Shown: piece after piece, positions 44,340-55,869 of the stretch
How positions within the stretch are numbered: position 1 is the stretch's first letter
Layout: each line of letters opens with the position of its first letter
Source: Aquarana catesbeiana
Taxonomy: Eukaryota; Chordata; Amphibia; Anura; Ranidae
Assembly: GCF_042186555.1 (NCBI RefSeq)
Contig: NC_133325.1
Coordinates: forward strand, 294,458,609 to 294,522,608
Length of the DNA stretch: 64,000 nt
Direction: 5' to 3'
Made by a program: the position numbers and the translations under genes
The notes under the pieces: model-generated
What the model was told of the DNA's origin: nothing
Database searches by the model: none
Seen by the model: only the letters and a program-made list of their open reading frames with translations

Positions 44340-46754
44340 CCAGAACTGGACAGCATACTCCAGGTGCAGCCGGACCAGAGTCTTGTAGAGCGGGAGAATT
44401 ATCGTTTTATCTCTGGAGTTGATCCCTTTTTAATGCACGCCAATATTCTGTTTGCCTTGTTAGCAGCAGCTTGGCATTGCATGCCATTGCTGAGCCTATC
44501 ATCTACTAGGACCCCCAGGTTCTTTTCCATCCTAGATTCCTCCAGAGGTTCTCCCCCCAGTGTATAGATTGCATTCATATTTTTGCTCCCCAAATGCATT
44601 ATTTTACATTTTTCTACATTAAACCTTATTTGCCATGTAGTTGCCCATCCCATTAATATGTTCAGATCTTTTTGCAAGGTTTCCACATCCTGCGGAGAAG
44701 TTATTGCGCTGCTTAGCTTAGTATCATCCGCAAATACAGAGATTGAACTGTTTACCCCATCCTCCAGGTCGTTTATGAACAAATTAAATCGGATTGGTCC
44801 CAGCAAAGAACCCTTTCCGAGTACTCCCCATTTATCACCACCCTCTGAACTCGCCCTTGTAGCCAGTTTTCAATTAATGTACTCACCCTATGGTATGCCA
44901 ATGGACCATACTTTGTACAGTAAATGTTTATGGGCAACTGTGTCGAATGCTTTTGCAAAATCCAGATACACCACATCTATGGGCCTTCCTTTATCTAGAT
45001 GGCAGCTCACCTCCTCATAGAAGGTTAATAGATTGGTTTGGTAAGAATGATTCTTCGTGAATCCATGCTGATTACTGCTAATGATACCGTGATTACGGCT
45101 AATGATACCGTTTTCATTACTAAAACCTTGTATATAGTCCCTTATCATCCCCTCCAAGAGCTTGCATACTGTTGATATTAGGATAACTGGTCTGTAATTC
45201 CCAGGGATGTATTTTGACCCTTTTTTAAATATTGGTGCTACATTGGCTTTTCTCCAATCAGCTGGTACCATTCCAGTCAGTAGACTGTCAGTAAAAATTA
45301 GGAACAATGGTCTGGCAATTACTTGACTGAGTTCCCTAAAGACCCTCGGGTGCAAGCCATCTGGTCCCGGTGAGTCTATTTCTATTCCTGTCCTCTGTTA
45401 CCCATGAGGGTAACAACACTGCAGTTTTGTTTACTGAAACCCCCCGATTCCTTAATGAAGACTGAGGAGAAGAATAAATTCAGTACTTTCGCCATTTCTC
45501 CATCCTTGGTAACCAGATTCCCTTCATCATTCTTTATGGGGTCATAATGGTCTGTCCTCCCTCTTTTACTGTTTATATACTTAAAGAATTTCTTGGGATT
45601 TTTTTTCTCTCCTCCGCTATGTGTCTTTCGTGTTTTATCTTAGCTGCCCTAATTGCACCCTTACATTTCTTGTTGCATTTTTTGTAAAGTCTGAATGCTG
45701 ATGATATCCCTCAGCCTTGTATTTCTTGAAGGTCTTCTCCTTTTGCTTTTATATGTATTTTTACATTGGAGTTAGGCCATCCAGAACTTTTGTTCGCTCT
45801 TTTAAATTTATTTCCCAATAGTATGGACTGACCAATGCCCTTATTTAATATGCTCCTAAAGCAAACCCATCTCTCCTCCGTGTTCTTTGTTCCTAAGATT
45901 TTATCCCAATTTATATCTTCTAGCAAGGTTCGTAGTTTAGGGAAGTTGGATCTTTTGAAATTCAGTGTCTTTGTATTCCCCTTATGTTTCCTATTTGTGT
46001 GATTTATACTGAAGCTAATTGACCTGTGATCGCTGTTTCCTAAATTGCCCCTTATTTCCACATCCGTGATCAGTTCTGTATTGTTGGTAATCAGTAGGTC
46101 CAGTAACGCTTTGTTTCTAGTTGGTGCATCTACCATCTGACCCATGAAATTGTCCTGCAAGACATTTAGGTACTGGCGAGCCTTAGTCGAATGCACGGTT
46201 CCTTCCGCCCAGTCTGTGTCTGGATAATTAAAATGCCCCATTATGATGGCACTTCCCATCCTTGCTGCTAATCCAAATTGTGATAGGAGGTCTGACTCCC
46301 CCTTCTTCCTCAGGTTAGGGGGCCTATAGCATATTCCCAGTATTATTTTCCCCTTAGTTTCAATCCTTTGGAGCCCTACCTATAAGGATTCCACCTCCTC
46401 CCTAGCTCCTTTAGTGATGTCATCTCTCACATTAACTCGTACGTTATTCTTGATATACAGGCATTCCCCTCCCTCTTTTTTACCCTCTCTATCCTTGCGA
46501 TAAAGGGAATACCCTTGAATGGTTGCCAGCCAATCATGAGAGCTGTTGAACCAAGTCTCTGAAATTCCCACAAAATCAAAATCCTCCTCGTACAACAGTA
46601 TCTCTAGTTCTCCCATCTTGTCCGCCAGGCTCTTGGCATTGGTGAAGATGCCACGTAGTTTAGATCGGTCGCATACTGTTCTCTTATTGGGTGTTCCAAG
46701 ATTGCAAATAGGACTTGTTACTATACTTGCATTGGGTTTATGTGCTTTAGTCAA
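44340..46754 (-). pseudogene. CR1 ORF2: endonuclease plus reverse transcriptase, broken
   Basis: Order from the 5' side: APE-type endonuclease (NAKSLADKMGELEILL, FVGISETWF, GYSLYRKDREGKK), then MGHFNYPDTDW where CR1 elements normally have GDFN, and LLDLLITNN, GNSDHRSISF. RT follows: ADWRKANVAPIFKKGSK, NYRPVILIS, VYLDFAKAFDTV, MLGPIRFNLFINDL and SVFADDTKL (catalytic FADD, 44723-44734), then LGVLVDD and a degraded C-terminal end (LYKTLVRLHLEYA). The RT carries a 21-bp tandem duplication giving NGIISRNHGIISSNQHG. Frameshifts near 46380, 45700 and 44885, among others, make it non-functional. Confidence 0.92.
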
Positions 46755-47079
46755 CCTACCACTAATGCCCCCAATCCTACCCTGTTACCCTGAATATGTT
46801 CCACGCTGACTATCTCTACCTTTTGGACCCCCCCTTCACCTAGTTTAAAAGCCCCTCTAACTTTTCGGCCCTCTTCATCCCATCAGATCTGCACCCTCCT
46901 CATTTAGGTGCAGTCTGTCCCTTCTATAGAACTGGTGACCGACTGAGAAGTCGGCCCAGTTCTCCAGAAACCCAAACCTCTTCTTACTACACCAGCTCCT
47001 CAGCCACTTGTTTACTTCCCTAATCTCCCTCTACCTTTCTAGTGTGGCACAAGGTACCGGTCGTATTTCTGAGAATACT

Positions 47080-47825
47080 ACCTTGGAGGTCCTTTTCCCA
47101 AGTCCCTAAAATCGTTCTTTAGGACACTCCATCTGCCTCTGACTTTGTCATTGGTGCCAACGTGCACCATGACAACCGGGTCTTCCCCAGCCCCTCCCAG
47201 TAATCTGTCCACCAGATCTGTGATGTGCTGAACCTGAGCGCCCGGTAGACAGCATGACAGCATACAGTTCAGTGCTTCAGGTCTTTGTCACAGATTGCCC
47301 TCTCTGTCCTAAGAATTGAGTCCCCTACCACCAGCATCTGTCTTTCCTTTCCCTTCACTCCCCCCCCCCCCCCCCCCCCACTTTCTCTGGAGGAGTTTTT
47401 CCCCTGGCAGCTATGGGAGTACCTCAGCTCCAGCAGTGCTGGTCCCTGACTGGTTTCACCAATGTCACTTAGTGGAGCGTACTTATTGGGATGTTCCAGC
47501 ACAGGATCAGCCTCCCTGGCACTTTACCCTCTAACCTTCCTAACTGTCACCCATCTACTCTTTTCTAGTACCTGCGCCTCTTTGTCTCCACCCACCTCTA
47601 TGCTGGCCCCTGCCAGCACCTGCCGGGTATGTTCCCGGCTCTCCATTAGTATGGAGGGCCTTCTCAGTGCTGACAGTTGCTTCCCCAGATTCAGAACCTG
47701 GGCTTCCAGGGAAACAATGTGCTTACATTTTGCACAACAGTGTTCACCCTCGATCGGATGATCAAGGAACGCATACATGCCGCAAGATGTACACCGAGTC
47801 GCATCTTCACACCCGCAGGGCATCG
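47080..47825 (-). pseudogene. CR1 ORF1: zinc-finger-like and SGNH esterase domains, broken
   Basis: It begins MPCGCEDATRCTSCGMYAF with cysteine pairs, then GEHCCAKCKHIVSLEAQV leading into a possible coiled coil. After a stop at about 47530, a Gly-rich tract (poly-C run on the plus strand, about 47358-47380) precedes RQMLVVGDSILR, the GDS nucleophile block of an SGNH esterase. VQHITDLVDRLLGG and VVMVHVGTND, another SGNH block, follow after a frameshift. Some CR1 ORF1 proteins have this esterase; its role is unclear. Confidence 0.88.
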
Positions 47826-48028
47826 TACCTACTGATTTTAATGACGATTGGGGATTATACACTGTCCAAATTAACTAACCACTAGCTCCCTGACACTAAT
47901 ACTCAATATTACACAGGTACTCACAGCCCAAGTGCACTCGCAGCCCTATTAGCAGTAGATAACATTTATTTATCATAGTATGGGCTTTTTTAGCACAATT
48001 TTAAAGTTCAAAAAATGTATTGTTCACC

Positions 48029-48530
48029 TTAAAGCGGAGTTCCACCCAAAAATGGAACTTCCGCTTTTCGGAATCCTCCCCCCTTCCGGTGTCACATTTG
48101 GCACCTTTCTGGGGGGAGCAGATACCTGAATAATCCAGGTGTTTGCTCCCACTTCCGAGCATAGATATCCGCAGTATCCGCGGATATCTATGCTATATCC
48201 GGCGCCTCCTCTGCCCCCCCCCCCCCCCGCTGTCTTCTGGGAGACACACAGAAGACAGCAGGGATCAGTGGAATTGCGCAGCGCGACTCGCGCATGCGCA
48301 CTAGGGAATCAGGCTGTGAAGCCGCAAGGCTGTGAAGCCGCAAGGCTTCACTTCCTGATTCCCTTACTGAAGATGGGGATGCCTCCACCCGAGAGCCGAG
48401 GGACAGATTGGCTTTGGGTGCCGACATCGCGGGCGCCCTGGACAGGTCAGTGTCCATATTTTAAAAGTCAGCAGCTGCAGTATTTGTAGCTGCTGACTTA
48501 AAAATAAAAATTGGCGGAACTCTGCTTTAA
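48029..48530. mobile_element. TTAA-flanked MITE with GCGGAGTTCC ends
   Basis: TTAAAGCGGAGTTCCACCC on the left and GGCGGAACTCTGCTTTAA on the right, with TTAA at both edges (48029-48032, 48527-48530). The interior has a C-run and palindromes including GGATATCTATGC with GCATAGATATCC and TTGAAGCCGCAAGG-like direct repeats. Confidence 0.8.
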
Positions 48531-48590
48531 TAAGTGTGTCTGTCTTTTTCATGTATCCGTAGAATTGTTACCTTATCTTCAGGCCCCTTT

Positions 48591-49013
48591 CACACTGGGG
48601 CGGTGGGGGTGTCGGCGGTACAACAGCGCTATTTTTAGCGCTGCTATACCGTCGTTCTTGCAGCGGTATTCGGGCGCTAGCGGTTCGGTTTTAACCCCCG
48701 CTGGCGGCCGAAAAAGGGTTAAATCCGCTCGTACAGTGCGGCTATAGCCGCGGTATTACCACGGTATAGCCGCGCTGTCCCATTGATTTCAATGGGCAGG
48801 AGCGGTTTAGGAGCGGTGAATACACCGCTCCTTCCCCGCTCCAAAGAAGCGGCTCATAGGACTTTTTTTTACCGTCCTGCGAGCGCACCGCTTCAGTGTG
48901 AAAGCCCTCGGGCTTTCACACTGAACAAACAGCGGAGGCTGTTTAGGGGCGGTTTTCAGGCGGTATTTTTAGCGCAATACCGCCTGAAAACCGCTCCAGT
49001 GTGAAAGGGGCCT
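48591..49013. mobile_element. MITE with AGGCCCCTTTCACACTGG ends and internal copies of the end
   Basis: The 423-bp element begins AGGCCCCTTTCACACTGG and ends CCAGTGTGAAAGGGGCCT, then TA. Its interior is built of palindromes: AGCGCTATTTTTAGCGCT, CGGTGAATACACCG and CAGTGTGAAAGCCC directly followed by TCGGGCTTTCACACTG, a fused pair of the terminal word. The left flank is TC instead of TA. No coding sequence. Confidence 0.82.
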
Positions 49014-49572
49014 TAGTGTTGCCTGTCATTTTATGGTGAGGAGGGCCAGAAAGTCCTCCTGCTGAAGTATTGTAAAATAGAGCATTGTATGACTAAAGCA
49101 GAAGGCAGAAGGATATATTTATGTCCCCATTTCTACTATAGATTGCCCCCCCCCCCAAAAAAAAACCCAAAAAAACCCAAAAACAAACTATAATGAATCC
49201 CTATTTTTGATGCTGGATGGAGCCTATTCCTTTTGACCTTCTGGCCAACTGGGCATCAACTACAGCATCTAAGATGAGTCTTCTGAACTAAAGTGTACAT
49301 AAACCCAATTACTACATTTTCATATAAGAGTTAACATGTTGATGTGATTTTTTTTTTTTTTTTAAATGTTTAAATCTCAGCTTTGATTAGAATAATACTT
49401 GGTGATCCTGTTATGAAAGTCCTTGTTCAGGCATTTTCTGTGTCCCAGACTCCCAATTGCACTGAGATGCATCGAAGAATGGTATATTTTTTTAAGAGGC
49501 AATTATTTGATACACCTTGCTTTATCATGCTAAAAGCCACTTAGTTGTGGCTAGATTTACTTTAGGACCACT

Positions 49573-50080
49573 GGGGTTGACTTACTAAAACTGGAGAGTG
49601 CAAACTCTGATGCAGCTCTGCATGGTAGCCAATCAGCTTCTAACTTCAGGTTATTCAATTAAGCTTTGATGAAAAAACACTGGAAGCTGATTGGTTTCTA
49701 TGCAGAACTGTACCAGATTTTGCCCCCTCTAGCCTAAGGCCCCTTTGAGACAGGACGGACACAGTCAATCGGATCTGCCTGCTCAGCGGGTGATCTCTCC
49801 GCCTTGCCCCGCCGAGCAGGTGGGTGACATAGCAAGGCAGACACAGACACAGCCTGCTGTTCTCTATGGGGCAGTCAGATGAAAACGGACCACCTGTCGG
49901 TTTTTCATTCGACTGTCACCCGTACCGCCCCATCCGTCTGTTTTTAGCAGACTGGATCGAAATCAAATGCTGGTGGGTGTCAGTGGACACATGTCCACTG
50001 AAATCCGCTACTCCATAGAGAGCTATGGATGGTCTAATAGGTCCGTCCAGTGTGAAAGGGGCCTTAGTAAATCAACCCCA
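49573..50080. mobile_element. Hairpin MITE (GGGGTTGATTTACT ends) split by a second MITE
   Basis: The left end GGGGTTGACTTACTAAAACT and right end GTAAATCAACCCCA pair. Internal arms (AACTGGAGAGTGCAAA, TGCATGGTAGCCAATCAGC) pair with (CCAGATTTTGC, GCTGATTGGTTTCTATGC). The right arm is interrupted at 49737-50064. An uninterrupted copy lies at 55647-55823. Confidence 0.85.
49737..50064. mobile_element. Nested MITE of the TTTCACAC group with TA duplication
   Basis: TA lies at 49735-49736 and 50065-50066, just outside AGGCCCCTTT...AAAGGGGCCT. Comparison with the uninterrupted host copy at 55647 shows one TA at the insertion point, supporting a TA target duplication. The interior has CGGACAC/GTGTCCG-like and other palindromes. 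Confidence 0.85.
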
Positions 50081-50387
50081 CTGTTGCCAACTTTGCTGGT
50101 ATCTAGTAGACCATATGTTGCTTTGATAACCACTAAACTGCAGACCTGTGTCCAAAACTATTAGCAGTTGTATTTTTGCACATAGGGCATACATGACACT
50201 AGTCAACCAGTCTCCAGATCTCAGCAGTTTACAGAAGCGTTACTTGTCATAGCCACAGTTTGTGATCTTCATACACTTATGGGTTTAAGGATAACAGTAC
50301 CTTGTTGTTGTTAATAATTACATCTGTAATGAAATTTAAAAGAAGCCCGCTATTGCTGAAGACTAAGACAAATAAAATTTGCTGCAT

Positions 50388-50610
50388 TGTCCGGTGCGTC
50401 CCTGTACACCAATTCAGGTGCGAATCGGGTCCGAATTTCTGCCTGAATTTGCACCTGATTCGGGGCCAAAGACGCACAGGACCCTTCTTCAATGCAGACC
50501 ACAGCTGCCCCGGAGGTGTGTAGACCGGCTCCGTTGAGAGCTGGGCACACTCTCCTGTCATGCAAATTGGATGTCCACATCCAAATCGCATAAGTGTGAA
50601 CCCAGCCTTC
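50388..50610. repeat. MITE-like repeat with CAGGTGCGAAT core
   Basis: Contains CAGGTGCGAATCGGGTCCG and GCACCTGATTCGG in inverse arrangement. It ends TAAGTGTGAACCCAGCCTTC, a terminus of the type seen at 4646. Related to 29950-30095. Confidence 0.55.
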
Positions 50611-51237
50611 AAATTCTCATTCAGTGGGCAGATTTGCATTGCATTGGACATATTTGTGAATCCTGCACTGAAAAAATGATAGCTGAACTCTCAATCTCAC
50701 CTGTATATTTTTCTTACTAGATAGGTATGTATTTTTCTATATGGGGAAATATGAAAGACCTTTTGCTGATGTTCTAGCTATCCAACATAAAGGCGGTTGT
50801 AAAACAGAAACAGAAATCTATACAATTGTGTTTAGTGTTGGAAAAACCACATGCATATACACACATCCCCTTTCTTTCTTCATACAGATGAGGCCAGACT
50901 TTACATGTTTTAGTTTTGAAATCATTCTTCTGACCACACTTCTGTGGCTCCCACGGTAAGGCCTTGATGATATGACAGCATTTATGATTTAGAAGAAGCA
51001 TACCTATGGTTTCAAAGTGGACAATCTGCTGTGATGCACAATAACTGGTTGTGTTAAAACGCGCATATTAACGTAACACATGATGAGAATAGGCCCTTAT
51101 GGTTTAAGAACTAGCAAATATGACAAAAAATATGTATCTTGGGCCTTTCAGAGACCTAAAAATGTGGAATGGGTTGCCTATCTCTAGGAACAGTAATGCT
51201 TAAAATAGGCTTAGTTCCAGGTCAGTAACTCATTGGG

Positions 51238-51500
51238 GATGATTTACTAAAGGCAAATACACTGTTTATTTTGCAAGGGAATTTGTACTTTGTAGTGGAA
51301 TTTTCCTAGAATGTTTACTGAATGTGGTGAAATTTCATTTTGCAAAAGAATACCCAATCAAGTGCAAGGAAAATAAAAAAAACAGCATTTTTGCTTGAAC
51401 AGGATTAGATGATATAAGTCAGATATTCACTGAGCTCTGGGGAAAATTTCCTTGCAAAGTGCAACCTCCCTTGCAACCCCATACTTATCGAGAATATGGA
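51238..51500. repeat. Repeat with GATTTACTAAAGGCAAA end
   Basis: The left end, GGGGATGATTTACTAAAGGC, resembles the ends at 32060 and 55647. Internal words (TTTTGCAAGGGAA, TTCCTTGCAAAGTGCAA) are inverses. The right terminus is lost. Confidence 0.5.
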
Positions 51501-51623
51501 TTCTTTGATTTCTAACCTGGTATACATTTAAGCTACATATTTATTTGTAGAACATGAGCTCCAGTTGCTGCAATGCAAACTTAAAGTAAAGGTAGGTTTG
51601 TTACATTAATGCAGAAAATGCAC

Positions 51624-52072
51624 TAAAGTGGCTGTAAACCTCAGACATGAAATACGAGCAAAGTGCATCCCTCTATAGTGTGTACTTGTCTCAACCCAGG
51701 GCATTAAGTAATTTCTGTATGGTGCTTTGTTCCTCTGCTATCAGCATGAATAATTTCTGATAAGTTTTCCTGACACCAAGAGAAAAAAGGTGACGGGAGG
51801 GAGCTGCAGCCAATTGGCAGCCTCAGCTCTGTTCCTGTGTGTTGGGTGGGGGGTGTCCCTTCCCTCCAATCAGCTCTCAGAGCTCTTCTCTCTGAGCTCT
51901 GCAGTGTGTAAGACAAGTTCTATAATTTCTGGTTTTGAACAGATGTAGAGAAGAGAAGACTGAAGAGAAACAGGTACAACCTATGTAAAAGGATTTATTT
52001 TATCTCTGTGTAGTGTGTCACTTGCGGCCAGTCACTTCACTGGGTATATGAAAGGGTTTAAAACCACTTTAA
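51624..52072. mobile_element. TTAA-type MITE, copy 2 of the pair
   Basis: Shares TGTAAACCTCAGACATGAAA, AAGTTTTCCTGACACCAAGA and TTTGAACAGATGTAGA with 13290-13756. The ends TAAAGTGGCTGTAAACC and GGTTTAAAACCACTTTAA are inverted. The last TTAA (52069-52072) also forms the left boundary of the next element. Confidence 0.75.
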
Positions 52073-52838
52073 CCTCCTGGTGTTTTTCCCAAGTGTGGCT
52101 CTGGGATAAATTTCGGTACCATTAGTGGTACCCCGAGCCACACTCAGGACTGCATTGCAGGATCCTGGTGCGGGTTACTTACCTTGTCCCCAGGATCCTG
52201 CGATGTCCCCCGCTGTGTCCGCGGGCTCTGTCCTCCGCCCGAAACCTCTGTGTGCCGGGCTACATTCCCTGCGAGCATCGCGACACTGGGAGTCATGAGC
52301 CGGAGCCCGGCAGCTAATTCAAAAAATGTAAAAATCATAACACATACAGTACACAGTAATCTTACAGATTACAGTACTGTATGAAATTATTTCACATCCC
52401 TTTTGTCCTCAGTGCTTTGTCCAATGCCCTGCATGCAGTTTTATGTTATATATACTGTTCTTTCTGCCTGGAAACTGGATATTGTCTATAGCAACCAAAA
52501 AGTGTCCCTTTACATCAAAAGTGGTTTTAGACCAGCTAGAAAACAGCGATAGTAAATTAGAACACTTGCAGAATTGAGCGATAGTGAATCGCAGGGAAAT
52601 TAATTTTATTATTATATTATTATTTTTTATAATTATTTATTTATTATATGATAATTTATGATTTTGTGTTTCAAACTTCATCATACCCGGGATATCTACT
52701 AGACGCTTGTTTGCACAAATTTAAGTGTGTTATTGCTAAGAATTACAGGCCTACAATATAAAACGCCAAATTTCTATGCAAAATAAATGTACCGCTTTGA
52801 GGCGCAAAAATCTGACATAATCATACCGCCAGGGAGGT
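52072..52838. mobile_element. MITE family with ACCTCC...GGAGGT ends, copy 2
   Basis: Aligns with 35899-36652 over almost its full length (e.g. TTACTTACCTTGTCCCCAGG, CCTGCATGCAGTTTTA, AGAACACTTGCAGAATTGAG, CCTACAATATAAAACGCC). The palindrome near 52343 has a small insertion in one arm. The left flank is TA (52070-52071); the right is TG. Confidence 0.8.
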
Positions 52839-52859
52839 TGCGGTAAAAAACAATCTTTA

Positions 52860-54370
52860 CCTTTACAACCATTTTAATTTGGTTCTTGGTGAAGTTGTGT
52901 CTTGGATGCTTGAGGAATTCCCAGGTTTCTCCTCCTGAAACTTCCCTACTACAGGGTTTTTCTTATAGGACCCTCCTTATCTTACTTTTTTGGCTTTTTC
53001 AATTTGTTTTTCACCATTTGAGTAGTTTTGTTTTCTTATTATGCATATGTACTATGGTTGTTGTCAGTTATACGTAGATTGCATTGTTTTTCATAGTGGT
53101 TATTGGTTTTGATAATTGTGCACTGTAATAATAAACATTTTAATTGTGTTTATAGCAGTATTTAACCCACAACTAAAAATGTATTGTATTTACTGATAAA
53201 AACATTTTTTTATATAGAAGTGGTGGCTGCATTTGTTTTCTTTAGGTTTTTTTCCCCCTCAGTTTTCACCTGATGATCTGGCCAGTAAAAATACGGTACC
53301 TCCTGTATTAGATTTCCTCCGCTCTGGCTCACAGGGGGTACCTTTGGACACCAGCATTGTCAGTCTTTGGGGAGGGGAGTGTGAGATGAACTAGCAGATT
53401 TAAATATGCTAACACATTGAAGCACCCCTGTCAGTGGCAAATGGTCTTCCTAATACCTGTAACTGCAGGATAACTTGTTCTGTTGAAAAACAACAATTAC
53501 TGGCCAGATTACCAGATGAAAATAGAAGAAAGATTAAAAATAGAAAACAAATGCAATTTCATCTAACAATTGGTAAGCTGAAAAATAATCACGTTTGCTT
53601 TTGGGTTTATTACTGCTTTAAATACTCATAACATGATTTTATATAATAATTGATCTTGTATGTACACCTTTTAAAATACATTTTGGCCTACAGTAATAAT
53701 ACTTAGTAGTATTTTGTTTTTGTAAGACACTGCTGTTTTAATGCTTTCATTGAGGTGATTTAATAAATCATTTCAATATTATTAAATGACCCGTTATTCC
53801 TTTTTCTTATCCCATCTAACAGTACCTGTGCCCATTGGCTCTTAATTGTTTCCACTCTCATGTATTCAATCTTATTCAATCTTATTCCTATCTTATTCAA
53901 TCCCTAGATAGCAGCTGTGAAAATTTTGTGCAGAAATTGATTTTACAATCAGAATTCAGGTGTTCTGGTTAAAACCCATGCCAATTTTGTTTATGATTTT
54001 TCTGTCTGTGGGATTTGAACCTGTCTGTCTTTTTGCTTTTTTTATTTCTTTATCTACAGTATATTCTAGTTAACATTTTGTTTCATTGAAACTAGTTAAT
54101 AATTGTTGGTGCTTGCGTCATGATATACATCTGAATTTCACCAGCCTTTAATGATGCTAAATTTCCATTTTGCGTGCTGTCTTTTAGTAACTGTTGCAAC
54201 ATCTGCCTTAGAACTTGTTCCTATGGGTACTTTTTCCATAACTGTTGTCATCCCTAGGTTGCATTCATCCATGTGAGAAATCCAATTCAGACAGTATCGT
54301 ATTGGAAGAGTGTGATAGAAAATAACCAGAGCCAGGAAATCCAGTCTTCTCTACTTTGTGATGAAACATC
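52860..54370. other. Unique AT-rich sequence, nothing recognised
   Basis: No credible exon, repeat boundary or array. A small triplication of TATTCAATCTTATTC lies at about 53862-53900. Confidence 0.45.
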
Positions 54371-54381
54371 TCTCAAATAAT

Positions 54382-54495
<114 letters not shown>

Positions 54496-54499
54496 TTTT

Positions 54500-55640
54500 T
54501 TTTTTTAATTTACTTTCCCTTGCTAGTTAGTGGTTAGTTTCCCTTGCTGGTTCGATCAGCTGCTTGGGGAACAAATGTGGCTGTCAGCTCTCCTTCATAT
54601 ACCCCTCGAACCTGCTCAAAAGGTGCTTACCACCATGTACCTTAACACATAGTTTTAGAAATGTTCACCATGCATGAACTCAAGCAATGGCTGTCTTAAA
54701 AACTGTATGTAATATAGGCATACCTGAACATTCTGAAAAGAGAAAAGATACCTTAGTACAAAGTACATAGACAAAGAACACACTCCTGTCTTGTCCCCAG
54801 TTACATAGACCATGAAGCATCAATATGCAAAAAAAAAAAGATTTTCACCATTTTTTTTACTTTGGTTCTAGCTTTACAAAATAACAGATGCAACAGTTTT
54901 GAGGTTGGATAAAAGGCTCAGTGCACTATAACATTGTTGGTGGTTAACTAGTTGATTCATTTATAGAGAACGAAAACCAAAATGAGGAACGATGAAAGAG
55001 GAAGGAAGGACAAAGGGACATTGTTCTGAATGAAGGGCAGTCCCTCCAAATAGAACACAGTTAGGAGGCTTGTGCACATAACTACATAGTCCAAGTTTTT
55101 ATCCATGCATAGGGATTTTTTTTATGAAAGGTAAAATGATAGATTTACACATAATTTACTATAGATTGAAAAATGATTGGCCTTAACTTTTCACATTTAG
55201 CCGTCATTCTTTACCAGTGCATTTGCCCCTATAAAAGGAGATTTATCAACATCTGAATTTGTTTTTATATTATAACCTGATTTCTGTAAGCTTTGCTGTA
55301 TTTTTTTGATGAAAAGGAGTGCCAAAACACATCCATTACTCTACATGGGCAAATCCAGTGATTTCTCATGGATACTTACACTGTTCTTAATTTTTACGTT
55401 TATATTTAGTGTAATTTGCTCCATGTTTGCTTGGTTGGTTAAAGCAACATTTCAGGATGATGTGTTATATCTTGCTTTCATTGTAAAGAAATACCAAAAA
55501 CAATCCTATATAGGGGTGTCAACCCTATCCGTGAGATGCAGAGAGTTTCAATCATTCAATCAGGCAGAATTGCTGGGTGGCTTCTCCTTCTCCTTTGCAC
55601 ATCACTGCAAGCAGCCAAGTTGCATTGATGTGTAGATCAA
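54500..55640. other. Unique AT-rich sequence, nothing recognised
   Basis: The 109-codon forward frame at 55306-55635 has hydrophobic stretches but no recognisable family, no splice context and no related copy. I treat it as chance. Confidence 0.4.
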
Positions 55641-55646
55641 ACCCTG

Positions 55647-55823
55647 TGGGGTTGATTTACTAAAACTGGAGAGTGCAAGATCTGGTGACGCTGTGCATGG
55701 TAGCCAATTCGCGTCTAACTTCAGCTTGTTCAATTAAGCTTTGAAAAAAAATCTGGAAGCTGATTGGTTTCTATGCAGAGCTCTACCAGATTTTGCACTC
55801 TCCAGTTTCAGTAAATCGGCCCC
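55647..55823. mobile_element. Uninterrupted hairpin MITE (GGGGTTGATTTACT ends)
   Basis: TGGGGTTGATTTACTAAAAC and GTTTCAGTAAATCGGCCCC are paired ends. AAGCTGATTGGTTTCTATGC pairs with GCATGGTAGCCAATTC. It serves as the empty-site reference for the copy at 49573. Confidence 0.82.
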
Positions 55824-55869
55824 TGTATGTCTTTCTTCCCTACAGATGTCAATCTTTCTTCAGCCACTA

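Larger units (their letters stand above)
43862..47950 (-). mobile_element. CR1 LINE, near full length, inactivated
   Basis: A reverse-strand non-LTR retrotransposon of about 4.1 kb. It has a 5' leader upstream of ORF1 (about 47826-47950), ORF1 with zinc-finger-like and esterase parts, ORF2 with endonuclease and RT, and a 3' tail ending in ACTATGTAACTATGTATGG-type short repeats near 43862. A hAT-type MITE lies 20 bp from the 3' end. Many frameshifts and stops show it is dead. Confidence 0.92.

Noticed and set aside
47269..47502. Host gene for a glycine-rich protein
   Set aside because: It is part of the CR1 ORF1; the glycines come from a C-run on the plus strand and the frame ends in the esterase block.
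55306..55635. Membrane-like 109-codon protein
   Set aside because: Hydrophobicity alone in AT-rich DNA; no family, splice sites or second copy.
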